A DNA stretch of 64,000 nt from Nephrocerus scutellatus (GCA_947095585.1 OX352761.1:131656277-131720276), one strand, 5' to 3'; shown: positions 10,320 to 21,784, counted from the stretch's first letter. Translations and numbers: made by a program. The notes: generated by a model not told the origin, from the letters alone.

Positions 10320-13300
10320 CAAGAGTATCCTCCGCCTATCAGCACAGTCGGGAACATTTATCAAACCATTTCGCAAGCGAACCATCTGCCAGCTTTGAGT
10401 GAATCCTCATCAACATCATCTTCAACGCCATCGAATACAGCGACGTCTGCTTCAACTCCATCTACTCAACATAGCAGCAGTAGTAATAAGAAGTCTTCAC
10501 ATCAGCAGAATCCTGTCACATCAGCTGTAATTCTCGCCGATATCACGCTCACGCCTGGCAGCGGAGTGCATTTACAAAAATCCCCATGCTGTGCTTTAAT
10601 TGCATCAACATCCTCAACAGCGTCCAACACGTTAACCTCAGCGCCTTCCTCGAGCATAACTGGTAGGTTGTGTATATGGCTCCATTGCCTGCCCACATCC
10701 AAACCACACACATTCTCTTCTGTTTGCAGAATGGCAAATTAGTTTCAATTTAATTATTCATTACAGATTTTCAGAGAGACTACTGGTATTCGCACCACCA
10801 TAATCCTGGTCATCATCATTATCATCCAGCGCACACACATCCGCACCACCATAACTTCCACCATGCGACGCAACTGGTTGAGGACCTCGCTGTGTATTCA
10901 ACCCCATCGTCGGCGATGAGTAAATTTGGTCTGGAAAGTCCTGCCGATGGATATTTAAACTCAAGGTATAATGGTAAGCGTGTGTTAGTAGTTAACAAAA
11001 AGGAAATTTGCGCATGTATGTATGTATGTATGTGCTCTGTCAAAACAGTACGTCAAAACAAAATTGTGCATAAATACAAACATAAACTGTTAGTTTTGCA
11101 CAAAATGTGTTTGTTTGGGCGGTAGCGCAAATAAGTATCTATCGTTATTATTGGAAATTTACAAAAAAGCCCGAAAGCTATTTAACTTTCAATGTACAAT
11201 TTTTTTTCACAACGCGTCCTTATTAAATTTTTTATTTGTATTATTATTATATTAGACAGTTAAACAAAAGAATAAACATTTTATGATCTAATTTGCTTCC
11301 CTCTTTATTACAATTTGCATTTTTATTTAACTTTCAGTTTAACTTTAATCGAAAAAATATCTTTTTAAATAATAAATACTCAAAAGTAACACCAGTTTCA
11401 CAAAAGTTAGCCATATTTTGCGGCAGACTTTCTGATATTTTGAAGGTGGCTACAATGTACAATGTACAAACAAATTTAAGTTTAAGGTTTTAGCAGTAAT
11501 TAAATATAATTTTGAAATATGCGACAACCTACCTTCTAATTATGAAGTATGTCGGGAGGCAACCGAACACCGGTGGCTAGTAAATGAGTCTACAAAAATG
11601 CCTTATATTGGAAATCATTTCGCAAACACCCTGAACTTGTTCCCTATCTCTAATCCTGATAAATACACTGTTAACCATATAATAGGCAAAGTTAACATAA
11701 TGACGGAAGGTTAAGCAGAATTTTTGTTTTGGTGAGATATTGGTCTAAGAAACACTAATTTAGTGACGAGGTAAAAATAATAATTAATTTAACCACCAGG
11801 TAAACAAACAAACAAAACGTAAGGGCAACCCTACCCATGTGTATAAGAACAAAAAGAACACAAAATTTATTTATGTGCAGTACTGAACCGAAGCGGAGCT
11901 GGCGAATTTTTGTTTAGTTATCTTCTTGTTAGTAGGCGCCCGTGGCTCGGTGGATAAGAGCATGGACTTCTGAGCAGGAGGTTCTTGGTTCGAATCCCAG
12001 TAACACCAAAAGTATTTTTCACGGTGTCCCACCTCTCGCGAAAGTCTGACAAACGTCCCAGAGTAATAACTTGTCACGGAAAGCTTCTCAATTCGCCGTT
12101 CGGATCCGGCATTAAATTGTAGGTCCCCTCCACTTGTGTGCAAAAATATACATGCTCAACACAAATGTTTGCGAGAAGCTAGGCCCTGACGCTGGCGAAT
12201 GACTCTCAGATTTCCAATACTCCACAACCTCAAGTTCTCTTTATTAACAAAGTCATTCAAATGAAAACGAGCTTCATGCTAATCAGATTTTAAACAAAGC
12301 CATTCTCACTTCTGTCCAACTTTTGAAAACCAACTGCAAAATTTTGCATCTTATATGGGAACATGTTGTGCAAATCATTTTTTTAAAATACGCGTACGAC
12401 ACATAGGTTAGGTTAGGTTAAAGTGGCTATCTGTGGAAAAAAAAACTTAGACCAATAATGGTCGAGAAAATTATTTCCCCCTAATCGTTTTTTTTTATAA
12501 TACACGCTCAAAGTGTTTGCCCCCTTATAATGCTTAGCACAGCGTGTGCGTTTAGAAATTAAGACAAGGAAATTGTGAGATGTCTATGCACATGTGTCTT
12601 GAATGACTGTAGATCATACAAATGCGGAAACTCAGAGTGGGCAATTCATTCCACATGATTTTTGTGAGGCTGCAGAGGGAATCTCTGAATTGGTTGGTAC
12701 GTCCGAAGATAGGTCTAATGATAGACGCGTGAGCTGGAGCTGAGGGACGGGTATTTTGGTTGGGTTGGAGGATAGGCGGGATGCATCTGGAACCATCTGG
12801 AATCGTTGAACCATTTAGAGCTGCGTATGAAACGCAAGTGACTACTAACGCCAGTATTTGTTGGATCACTTAAGTCATTAAAAAAGAATGCTCCTAGATT
12901 GAGCTTACGTTTTTGAAGGAGGGCTGGTTATTTACAGAGAATGTGGAGAGTGGTTACTTCCTCTTCCTCGTCCATGCAACTTCATGCTTTCACTTTAATA
13001 GCACTCATGTGCAATCTTTTTTTGAGTGGTAAAACACACACACGAGCGTTTTGAATACAGCTTGGGCCAGATATGCTTTTTCACCAATCCGTTTGACGAC
13101 CTACGGTTAGTTTAATGAATCCTTCCTTAACATGAGTTTACATGTAGCGATAAGTTTGCCTAAGGAACCACTTTCAGGTAAAAGGGGTAGTGTAGTTCCA
13201 TGTTTGGCAATTACAATTTCCCGGTGTGTCTTTATACCTCAGCACCCAGGCCAGATGAATGTTGAACTGCTTTGCCATCTCCTTGAGAGATGATCGGCAG

Positions 13301-16300
13301 TTTAGGGCTACAAGCGAGAGTTCGTAGAGACTGATTCGAGAGATTTTACCACAGCTTGGCTATCCACGAAGATGCGGATATCCTAAGCGGATATAACATA
13401 CCTCATCATACGTAAAGAAAGACTAAGATTTCGCCTTTTCGAGAAAACACCTCCGCCAATCCCATCATCAGCTTTTGACCCGTCACTGTAAAAATAAACA
13501 AGCTGATCTTTGGGGTTTGCTTAGCTGATACGATTTACTGCTTTATCTAAGGCAGTCCACCATACAGCCTGAAGTGTAGATCTTACTACAGCTGTGTCCA
13601 ATGTCTTTTTTGCATGGGAAGAGTGCCATTGTGGTTTTACAAACCCTTTCTTGTACTTTTGGCTTCCAGCTTAGCTGCCTATTCACAATAAGACCCATTT
13701 TTTGGCTTTGTCATAGAAAGTTAAGCTAATGCCCTTAACAGAGGGAGGGTCTACATGTGGGATTTTGTGAATGGGACAAGCTCAGTTTTATAAGGGTTTA
13801 CCTCTAAACCGCAACGATCTACCCGTCTCGTTAATAGCATTTTGTAAGGTAAGGTGCTTTTCTGTGACGGAAATGTTATCCGCATAAGCGATCACTACGC
13901 AGCCCTCCCTTTACATCTGCGCATGTACATCTGCGATCGAAGATGTATAGTACCTACGATAGTACGATAGTACCTACAAGGGCAAGTCACTTACAGAGCC
14001 GTTTTTTAGTCGTTAAAATGTGGACGGTATGCTCTTTGCGTTAAAAAATTTATCGTTGGCATAAAGAATAATTAATTGAGTTGCGAATCACACTTTTTTT
14101 TCTTCGGATGTTACGAGTATTTGAACAATCTGAAAAATAAAAATTAAAAAAATATGGGAATACGCTGTCGGTTTTCAGTGTATTTTGCCATTTTACACAC
14201 AGCATAAAACTATATCTTCTGAACTTCTGAAATTGCACATAAAAGTTATGAAAATGTTAAATGATATAAAAGAAACGCAAAATATACCACACAAATTTGC
14301 ATGAAGACGAAGAAAGGAAGACGAGATCCTTGATTCCAAATGTTTTTTTTATTCATAATAGATCCGTCCCTATACTTCATTGTTTGATTGTCATAGTCAT
14401 GTACATATATGATGTACTGACTACTCGCATTTTGACGATGATTGCTTCTTCGCTTCAATTATGTTACACAACGAATCTATTAATATTTTAATCTACGCAC
14501 TAACAGCTACAGAAAAAATGTTCATCATCTACTTTGCAGCTAACGTCAAAGGAGCTCGTAATGAAAGGACATCATCTTTTTTCGACATTCCTGCTGTGAC
14601 ACATCCTTATTGCTACAGGTAAGCTAACAGCACGTCACAAGCTTCATCTCTTCCTAACTAAAGTTTAACTCCATTTCATTCTTAACTTCTTCGCATGGCA
14701 TGTCATCATCCCTCGCTCTATAGATTAAGTAATTTTTTGTCAAAGATCAAAAAGCCATCGGCAGACACATACCGCACTTATAGTTCCAGCATTATTATTT
14801 AAGTAACAAAATTCCCGTTCTTTTTCTTCTTCCAAAACGCGAATCGATTCTAGATTTCCGTCATCACCACCTGCTGAGATTTTAAAAAAGACTGATGAAG
14901 GTAAGTTCAATTGTCTCGTGGTTCGTGCGGTATACGTTTTTATAGTAGCTGCAGCCAGGTAGCGATATTGCGGCTGATTTAAACAAAGTTATTGTCTGGC
15001 AAAATTTTAAGGATAAAGCATTTTAACAGAGCTACAACGAAAAATTTCTAACTTATGCAAAATGCGTAGCATCTAAGTGTAGATGCTTGTAGCAAAATAA
15101 CATCTTTATATTCAATATACGAGTACTCGTACCAGTATCACTTGATTTGACTTTAATTCAAAATTCGATTATAAACGAATTCGATTATTTACCGTAAGCT
15201 TTTGAAATTTTTTTTAGTACTGGTAGATACACGTAGTCTGGTTGTGCCCTGTAGCGCTGCATCCAATTGGATTATTGCGGGCAATAAGCTCATGCATAGT
15301 AATCTTAACATTTGGCTTTCCTTTTTTCATCTTCTTGAGTTAATAAAAATAAATTTACCTTTAGCAATTGAAATGTGAACTCGGCAAACAACCATCGCTC
15401 ATCGTTCACTAATCCAATCGACACCGCGGTATTATGTAAATTTTGTTCTCAGTAGTTTGAATTTAATTTTCCACAAAAATTCAAAATTCTTTTAGAATTC
15501 TGAAAAAATCATTTGTTACAAAAACATATCGTCAATGAACCCGCCAGAGAGGGTGGAGAGGAGACTCGCCGAACAAACATAACGCCAGTCTATCATCACA
15601 CAACTTGCTTGGTCGTTTGGTGTTCGCTTGTCTATACCCGACCTACCCTCGTTCTTTAGCAAACAGCAGCCCAGACAGGCAGGCATATCCCACCCTAATG
15701 CAGAAGCAAGTAATCTCGACGTTCGTTCATAGATTATGCAGAATGTCTTGTGAATTATTAACAAGCAACACAGCTTTTGAGGTAGACTGAGTTTTCTGGT
15801 CGCAAAATGCGCATCCTGCCAATGAGAATGATGAGAGTGCGATGAGCATGAAACGATATCTTCATAAATTATGAATTGTTTCTAAATAGCTCGACCTATT
15901 AAGCCGTAAAACAAGCTGTTGAGCATTGGATCACTTCATTTTTTTTATAAATAATTTAGGGTGGTGTTGATATGAGTAGGTATTGCTCTTAGGATGCTGA
16001 AGCGATGCAATCCCAAGGGAGAAAAAATGTGCTTTTTAAGGAACGCTGATTTTGCTTGTTGTGATCTTTTGAAAGGGTTTCAGCAGTATCTAACAATGCT
16101 AATGTGCAATTACACAAAATGATTTAAATTATCCGGTTTTTAGTCTACGAACAATTCACATCGAAATTAAGGTGCATTAGTATTGTACTAATAATAATAT
16201 GTTGTTTGTATTGTTACGAAATTTAGGTCTTCGAGTTCGTAAAGGATTTTGCAAATAAAACACAACACAAGTTTATTCATTTACAAAAAACAACTTTAAT

Positions 16301-18674
16301 AAACAAACAGTACAAATATAATACAAGTTCACAAGTTCATTTATATTGGTGATAACTGATAACTGTTGTAATCCTGAAATGGAGCGTATTGGGATAGTGA
16401 AACGCTAAGGATTACTACTTGAATTATTATTTATTTAAGCGCGATGTGAACTGTGCAACACTACAATGTAAGACTGACTTCCATTGGTACTACAATGTAA
16501 GACTGACTTTCATTGGTGTTGGTGCTGAATAGAGGCTGTGCAACAATAATTTTAAATTAACACAAAAACACTTATTACAACAACAGTTCTTCACTATAAT
16601 ATTCTTAGGTGGTATTCTCTTTACAGTATTTCTTTGCCAGAACTTTTCCAACTTAACTGGTTGGAAATAAGAACTGACTTACCTCGGCCAAACACCTCTA
16701 TTTATACTCATTGAGAATTTTCCAGAAACTTCCAATCTTAAGAACAAAACTATTATTCCAGTATTTAAAACTAACGATACTCATATGTAATGAGTCATCT
16801 TCTAAAAATAAACTACATGTACAATCATGTTCCTACACGCAAACTGTAAAAACCGCACAAACCGGTTTGACTACATTTTTGACTAGTACATAATGATTTA
16901 AACTTACAGGTAGTTACATTTAAATTCACATAATCTAATAAATCTTGTAGCCTAAAAGTATGCTATTCAAAAGTGCTTAATTTAAATTCCTATTTTTAGT
17001 ATGCAGTATGCGATACATTGCGATTTATCTTAGGATTCGAAGTCTATTATCTGCGCTACTGACTACTTTTCGTAACAGTATGTATGTATGTTTATACTAT
17101 TTGTTAAGTTTAAATTAAATTAAATTTTAACCACTTACTCGTATAATGTTTAAATGTATAAAAAAAACCCAAAATTACCCCAAAGACGGCAAAAGAACTT
17201 CTTATAAAACTTCCCAAAAGACCCCCAAAATACTCCCCAAATACACCCAAAAGACTCCCCAAATATATTATAATATCGCAGAAAAGACACTCAAGAGACA
17301 CAAAAAGGAGCCCCAAAAGACTCTCTAAAGACCCCCAAAACACCGGCGAAAGACCCTCAAAAAAGAGACCACCAAAATCCCTCAAAAGACCCCCAAAAGC
17401 CCAAAAAGGAACCTCCCAAAAGACCCCCAAATACTCCAAAAGGCCATCAAAAGCATTAAGCCGTTTGTGTACGAGATATTGGGATGATCAGCACTGTTTG
17501 GCGGACAGTGGAAAAATTAAATCATCATGTCGCCACTTTCTTAACGCTCTCAATTTCACCCTCTACTAAATTAAGCAAAATTTTCAAATTTTTACTCTCT
17601 ATATATAAACAGAAATTTTGCTATATATACTTCAACATAGGAAACAACTTGGATACTGGGTTTTGTACAAATTCAGCAACGGCTCCTTTGCAATTGGCAC
17701 ATTTTCATCACAGCAAAATTATTGAACATCCCGATTCGACAACAAATTTAAACCAACACCAAATTCACCATCTCCACCATACTCATTCACAGCAACATGC
17801 CGGGCAGTCTGGATTGAAATGCTCCACATCATCATCGTCGTCATCTGGCTCTAACTTTGCGGCTGTCTCTGCGTCCTACAATCATTATAATACTGGATAT
17901 AACGTACGACAGCCAAATGAAACCACAACCTCATCGTCTGCTGTTAGTTCAACAGAACCGGAGATCAAGTTTGAAAGTCCTTATAATACGGCGGTTAGTT
18001 ACTCACTTCGTCCTGCCGGGGAATCCTCCGTCGTCAGTTCGACAGAGTCCGAATTTAAATTAGAAAGTCTCTATACGACCGCCTGCAATCCTATATCAAC
18101 TAGTAACGCGGTCACACAACGTCGAGGATCGCTGCAACTGTGGCAGTTTTTGGTAGCACTCCTAGACGAGCCATCAACCAGGTATATAGTAATGTCTCTA
18201 AGAAGGTTTATTAATAATACTTCCTACTTTCTTTTGCTTTTGTTTAGCTCTGGTTGTATTGCTTGGACTGGTCGCGGCATGGAATTTAAACTAATCGAGC
18301 CAGAGGAAGTGGCACGTCTCTGGGGTATCCAGAAAAATCGACCAGCTATGAACTACGACAAGTTGTCTAGAAGTCTACGCTATTACTACGAGAAGGGTAT
18401 CATGCAAAAGGTGAATGGAGAGCGTTACGTTTATCGATTCGTTTGCGATCCAGATGCACTTTTCAATATGGCATATGGACACCTAAACAGCGCAAATGGG
18501 AAAAGCGAACAAAGTCATTACATTACGACGGCTGCTGTTGCGGCTGTTTCTCCATCGAAAAATGGCATTACATCCACAAGAATCTCTTCGTTTGATCGAA
18601 TTAACAGTTCGTCTCGAGCGTCCAATACTTTGGAACGTGGCAGATCTGATTCAGTATTCTATAATAAATATTGA
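10320..18674 (+). CDS. Ets96B: PEA3-family ETS transcription factor (Ets96B / ETV1-4-5-like), N-terminus not found
   Basis: Exons 10320-10662, 10767-10973, 14540-14618, 14854-14900, 17641-18181 and 18248-18674 join in phase, with GT-AG at each junction, to 548 codons including the stop. The ETS domain (about residues 389-477) starts [16 protein letters not shown] and contains [20 protein letters not shown], the DNA-recognition helix, and [11 protein letters not shown]. This wording is specific to the PEA3 group (ETV1/4/5), whose fly member is Ets96B. It should be a nuclear DNA-binding regulator at GGA(A/T) sites. The N-terminal part is Ser/Thr-, His- and Gln-rich. Residues near 17943-18080 contain a duplicated block with IKFE and FKLE, which fit the psi-K-x-E sumoylation consensus. 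The start codon and acidic activation domain are not visible; the exon at 10104 may precede. The third intron-rich interval holds a solo LTR. The family call is strong; the exact gene symbol is inference. Confidence 0.88.
11013..11034. repeat. ATGT microsatellite in ETS intron
   Basis: Five tandem ATGT units directly after the second listed ETS exon. Likely length-polymorphic; no function inferred. Confidence 0.85.
11035..11934. other. ETS intron sequence, no further feature
   Basis: AT-rich intron sequence up to the SINE at 11935. I find no exon, RNA or repeat signal that I can support. Confidence 0.4.
11935..12187 (+). mobile_element. tRNA-derived SINE, copy 2, with the best-preserved tRNA head
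   Basis: The head reads GGCGCCCGTGGCTCGGTGGA (A-box region), then TGGACTTCTGAGC and GGTTCGAATCCC (B-box), matching a tRNA over about 70 bp. Head wording such as TGGACTTCT resembles tRNA-Arg(UCU). A body follows (GGTGTCCCACCTCTCGCG, TTGTCACGGAAAGCTTCTC, CGCCGTTCGGATCC), ending at GCTAGGCCC without the ATT tail. It lies in an ETS intron. Confidence 0.88.
12404..13910 (-). mobile_element. LINE family A, copy 2, inverted, with a nested insertion
   Basis: Minus strand: [10 protein letters not shown] (RT YADD box, Asp changed to Asn) near 13890, an RNase H start ([15 protein letters not shown]) near 13480-13430, a degraded Cys-rich tail near 13000-12950, then [11 protein letters not shown] near 12810 and the CCTAA-type end at 12420-12404. 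The order and words match copy 1 at 8300-9844. Between about 12540 and 12795 another LINE 3' end is inserted. The copy is inactive and intronic in the ETS gene. Confidence 0.78.
12540..12795 (-). mobile_element. Nested 3' end of a CR1/Jockey-like LINE
   Basis: The minus strand encodes [20 protein letters not shown] followed by PTLSF and a [18 protein letters not shown] ending. This is the usual C-terminal wording of CR1/Jockey-like ORF2 (R..F..S....MWN.LP, then a helix ending FP). It interrupts LINE family A copy 2, so it inserted later. Confidence 0.65.
13911..14539. other. ETS intron, no feature seen
   Basis: AT-rich intron sequence before the exon at 14540. No exon or repeat that I can support. 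Confidence 0.4.
14901..16207. other. ETS intron, no defined feature
   Basis: No exon found. The stretch 15535-15790 is less AT-rich than its surroundings and could hold an alternative promoter or regulatory DNA, but nothing in the sequence proves it. Confidence 0.35.
16208..17081 (-). mobile_element. Solo LTR (gypsy-like) with target-site duplication
   Basis: The 866-bp unit 16212-17077 begins TGTTACGAAA and ends TTTCGTAACA, a perfect 10-bp terminal inverted repeat with the canonical TG...CA ends. It is flanked on both sides by the 4-bp direct repeat GTAT (16208-16211 and 17078-17081), as expected for gypsy-type integration. The minus strand has a TATA-like GAGTATAAATAG (16709-16698), suggesting minus orientation. 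There is no internal coding region, so it is a solo LTR left by recombination. It lies in an intron of the ETS gene. Confidence 0.85.
17158..17455. repeat. Strand-asymmetric C/A-rich tract of CCCCAAAAGAC-like units
   Basis: About 300 bp made almost only of C and A (with some G) on the plus strand, built from diverged units around CCCCCAAAAGAC at irregular 10-16-bp spacing. The complementary strand carries many G4-G5 runs. It lies about 185 bp before the ETS-domain exon. Open frames on both strands here are low complexity. Confidence 0.8.
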
Positions 18675-18862
18675 TTGTAAGAAATATAAATTCCAGTTTG
18701 TAAAATAATCAAAAAGAAGCAATTGAATCCATTGAATTGTTATTACGAGGGTTGCTCGATATCTATTGGCGTTATGGCAATCCTTTTGTTTGAAATTTTT
18801 GATAGTAATCGTACTCAAAATGGTTTGTCACATTCATGATATTTGTTGTTTTTTTTAGTTTG

Positions 18863-18868
18863 AATAAA
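18863..18868 (+). terminator. Candidate poly(A) signal of the ETS gene
   Basis: AATAAA about 190 bp after the ETS stop codon, the first canonical hexamer in a T-rich context. Confidence 0.5.
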
Positions 18869-18934
18869 AAAAGGATTTAAAGCGTAAATATTTTGGTGCG
18901 ATTATTTAATATAATGTTTGACGAAGACTTTCAG

Positions 18935-19081
18935 GACAAGGATGCAACGATGAACTTACTTTAACAATTTGGCGATGTTTTCAAACAAATCCACTGTTCA
19001 ATGAATTCAATTCGCTGGCTGGAGAAGCCAAGAATGTCGGTCTTCGTTTACAACTAGCTTTTGACCCAGAAAATATCGGTG
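18935..19081 (+). other. Orphan exon-like open stretch
   Basis: Flanked by GACTTTCAG and GTACGTG, this 147-bp stretch is open and reads QGCNDELTLTIWRCFQTNPL then FNEFNSLAGEAKNVGLRLQL and AFDPENIG. The amino acid mix looks like real protein rather than random frame. Entry and exit phases would both be 1. I do not recognise the protein and see no partner exons within several kb. It could be one exon of an unfinished gene model, an alternative 3' exon, or a captured pseudo-exon. Confidence 0.4.
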
Positions 19082-19744
19082 GTACGTGTGATAATATAGG
19101 AAGATCGGCATCTTAATATATAATGAGATTCAGACATCCTTGACCCAAATCAAAATCCTCTTGCACAACCACCTTGCCGACAGAAAGATTGAGGCATTAG
19201 GAAGGTTGTCCGTCTGTCCGTATTTTAACCAGATCCTCATATTAAAGATATAAGGGCTGTTCCCACACTTTTTGTAGTAAATATTAGCAAAAGAGAAAAT
19301 TGACATAAAATCTCTCAGAGAGAGCAAGCACACAAAGTACGGGAACGCGTAAAAACTGTCATTTTTGAGACGAGTTCACATTTTTTTCGCTTAGTGCCAA
19401 AAATTAGTGCACTTGGTTTTAAGAAAGTGTAGGAAAAAATGAACACCACATAAGTTAGTTGTCAATAAATTCGTTTTTGACAGAATGTTCACATTTTACT
19501 CACAGAAATTTTTGTAGAAAAAGTTGGCAAAATTCTGCTGGAAGGGAAATGAACTATACTATTTTCCGGGAACGCTTTGGTGTGAAAAGAAGTAACAATA
19601 AGCAATAATTATTACTACTTTTGAGTACGGGAACAGACCAAATAAAATTGGTCTTCTCAATAAAAAAATTAGTATCCAGATCTGTCTGTTCTACTGCAGA
19701 CGACTGAATTGATGGGGTTGAAGATTAAAGATTTAAGATTTTTA
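19082..19744. other. Intergenic, no feature seen
   Basis: No gene. Transposon-like phrases occur (GTCCGTCTGTCCGT at 19208-19222; AGATCTGTCTG near 19678), but I cannot bound an element. Confidence 0.35.
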
Positions 19745-20000
19745 CATAAATTTGGAGGTCCCAGTTGATTTTGGCGGAAATCGACCAACCGGAAGTGGCA
19801 GCTTACTTGGACAGTTTTCAGGTTTTTGCGAATATCTCAAAAATTTTACCACTTATAAAAAATCTGTTAAGTGCAAAAGAAATTTAAAGAAAAAAATTAA
19901 AATTTAAAAAAATTTAATATACATTTACTGAAGATTCCTTATCTGCCCGTAAAAGATAGTCTTGTTGTAGCCACACCACCATTTTTTTATTATTTGTAAA
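19745..20000 (+). repeat. Dispersed repeat family B, copy 2
   Basis: Plus-orientation copy of the family also at 2310-2555 and 55672-55835. It contains CAACCGGAAGTGGCAG, AAATCTGTTAAGTGCAAAAG, and TTTACTGAAGATTCC followed by CCCGTAAAAGA. Non-coding. Confidence 0.65.
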
Positions 20001-20251
20001 GTATAAAACTAGAGAATTGCGATTTTTATGAGCTAGGGTAAAAAAAATGTTCTTCAAATTAGTGGGGTGTTTAAATTATAAACGAAAACGAAACTTAAGA
20101 TTACCCTATACCTACAGTTAAACAGCGCTATAGGTATGAAAATGAAAAGTTCGACTTAAATAACCTTTTAATTTTAAAATTGTTTTGATGGATTTGGCAT
20201 ATTGCATTAGAAATTAAGGTATTTTAAAAAGTTATATGTATTAAATTAACT

Positions 20252-20257
20252 TTTATT
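20252..20257 (-). terminator. Candidate poly(A) signal of the 312-aa gene
   Basis: AATAAA on the minus strand, 77 bp after the stop codon at 20334. Confidence 0.6.
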
Positions 20258-20333
20258 AAATTGTTTGGGGGCACAAAACTATGTGAAATGCATATAAATT
20301 GTATTTTTTAAAGATACGACATATATATAAAAG

Positions 20334-21597
20334 TTAATCTGTTCTCATTTTCTTCTTTGGAGTTGATTCGCTCTCCTCATCGGTGTTTGTACTGCTGTCG
20401 CTGTTAGTGTTGCACTTTCGCTTTTCAGCTTTTTTCGAATTTTTTTCAACGTACGATTTAACTTTATCAGGCTGTGGACTGTAAGCCCAGTGGATCATAT
20501 CCAAGTGAATTTGCGTGGGTTCACCTGAATCGGCATCAAACAGTTTTCCCTCTTCTGCCGCAAGCTTATCCAATAACTTTGTTAAATTTCTATTTCGTAT
20601 TATGTCCCACGAAGTTGTGTCATTATCCATTGGGAACATTGTACGTAAATGCTTATAGTTACCTTTGGCCTTAGGACCGCCGTATGCACTGAGAAAGTCA
20701 TCGGCGAGCTCGTCATTTGGAGAAGGTAGTTTTTCGATGACGGAATATGATAAGTACGACTTGTTATTCCTTATCATATTTTCTGAATCAAATTTTTCGA
20801 GGAAATTCTCAAGAATTATAACCCCTTCCTGAATAGATTTAACTTTCTCTTCATTTTTAGTTCCTGATAAGACTCGTTTTGAGCTTCCAATTAAACCTTT
20901 AACAGCTAGTTTCTGATACTCTGGGTCACGACCTTCCAAAATTCTGCACGAATGGGAAAAAATTTCAATATTTCTTAATTTTCATTTACAAAAATTAAAT
21001 TTAAAATAGATATTCTTCTTCGAATGAAAATTACGTTTTATGAGTATATCGGTTGACGTATGCAGCTATTTATACATATAAGCACAACTTGTTTACATTC
21101 AGTAACATCATATAACGCTTAATGAGTCTTAATGACATCACGTCACGCATTTATTTTCACATTTAACATCATCGTTTGGCCAAATACAATTTCTACTTAC
21201 TTAAGAGTTTGCTCTGCAGCTTCTTTGTTTTTAAATCCTAACCCCTGAACTGTATCCACCTTATCAGTGCTTTCGGTTTTGGCATTTTTATTGGCCGCCC
21301 CACCACCGTTTTCCATCAACCATTGTTCGAATATTTCAATCGCTTCATTGATATTTTTAACTTTTTCCTCTGCTTTTGTCACTATGGAAATTTATATAAG
21401 AAACGCTTTGGTATATAAAATTACTGTAGTTTGAGGTGTATATATTTACTAGAGAGGACTCGTTTCGCTCTGCCAAGAAGACCACGCACTGTCAGCTTCC
21501 TGTACTGCATATCGTGACTCTCAAGTAGTTGAAGAGTTTCCTCTGCCTTCTCTTTATCCTTGAAACCGAATTTTGATTCGCCATTTGATTCAGACAT
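20334..21597 (-). CDS. Conserved hypothetical protein, 312 aa, with a duplicated module
   Basis: Three exons on the minus strand (21597-21450, 21381-21201, 20943-20334) join in phase to 313 codons. The start ATG at 21597 gives MSESNGESKFGFKDKEKAEE. Two modules of about 62 residues repeat: FGFKDKEKAEETLQLLES through GLLGRAKRVLS to EIFEQWL, and LGFKNKEAAEQTLKILEG through GLIGSSKRVLS to IILENFL. A second half (about residues 180-280) has an SAYGGPKAKGNYKHLRTMFP segment and a W-rich HLDMIHWAYSP segment. The C-terminus is Lys/Ser/Glu-rich (KKKMRTD), possibly nuclear. It has no signal peptide or membrane segment. I do not recognise a named family and infer no function. It is transcribed away from the MCC gene, whose start is 1.8 kb off. 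Confidence 0.85.
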
Positions 21598-21784
21598 TTT
21601 AACGTACCGCTAAAAACAAGCAAAGCAAAGTAAGTATAATAATCCAGTTTTTGAGTACGTGCTGACCCACTTCCAAATAGAGACTGCTAATTTAAGATAT
21701 TTAAACGATAAACAGCCAAAACAATTTTATAACAAGCTTATTGAAATCAAAAGCTCTAACGAAAGGTGGATGATGTTTACGTTC

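Noticed and set aside
10395..10742. Separate 115-aa gene starting at 10395
   Set aside because: The start would be TTG; the frame is open upstream to an acceptor at 10319 and is better explained as an ETS exon.
11935..12010. Possible functional tRNA gene
   Set aside because: A and B boxes are present, but the acceptor and anticodon stems do not pair and the sequence continues into a SINE body shared by six loci.
17110..17439. 109-aa Gly/Leu/Phe-rich minus-strand frame
   Set aside because: Encoded entirely by the low-complexity C/A tract; no stops because of base composition.
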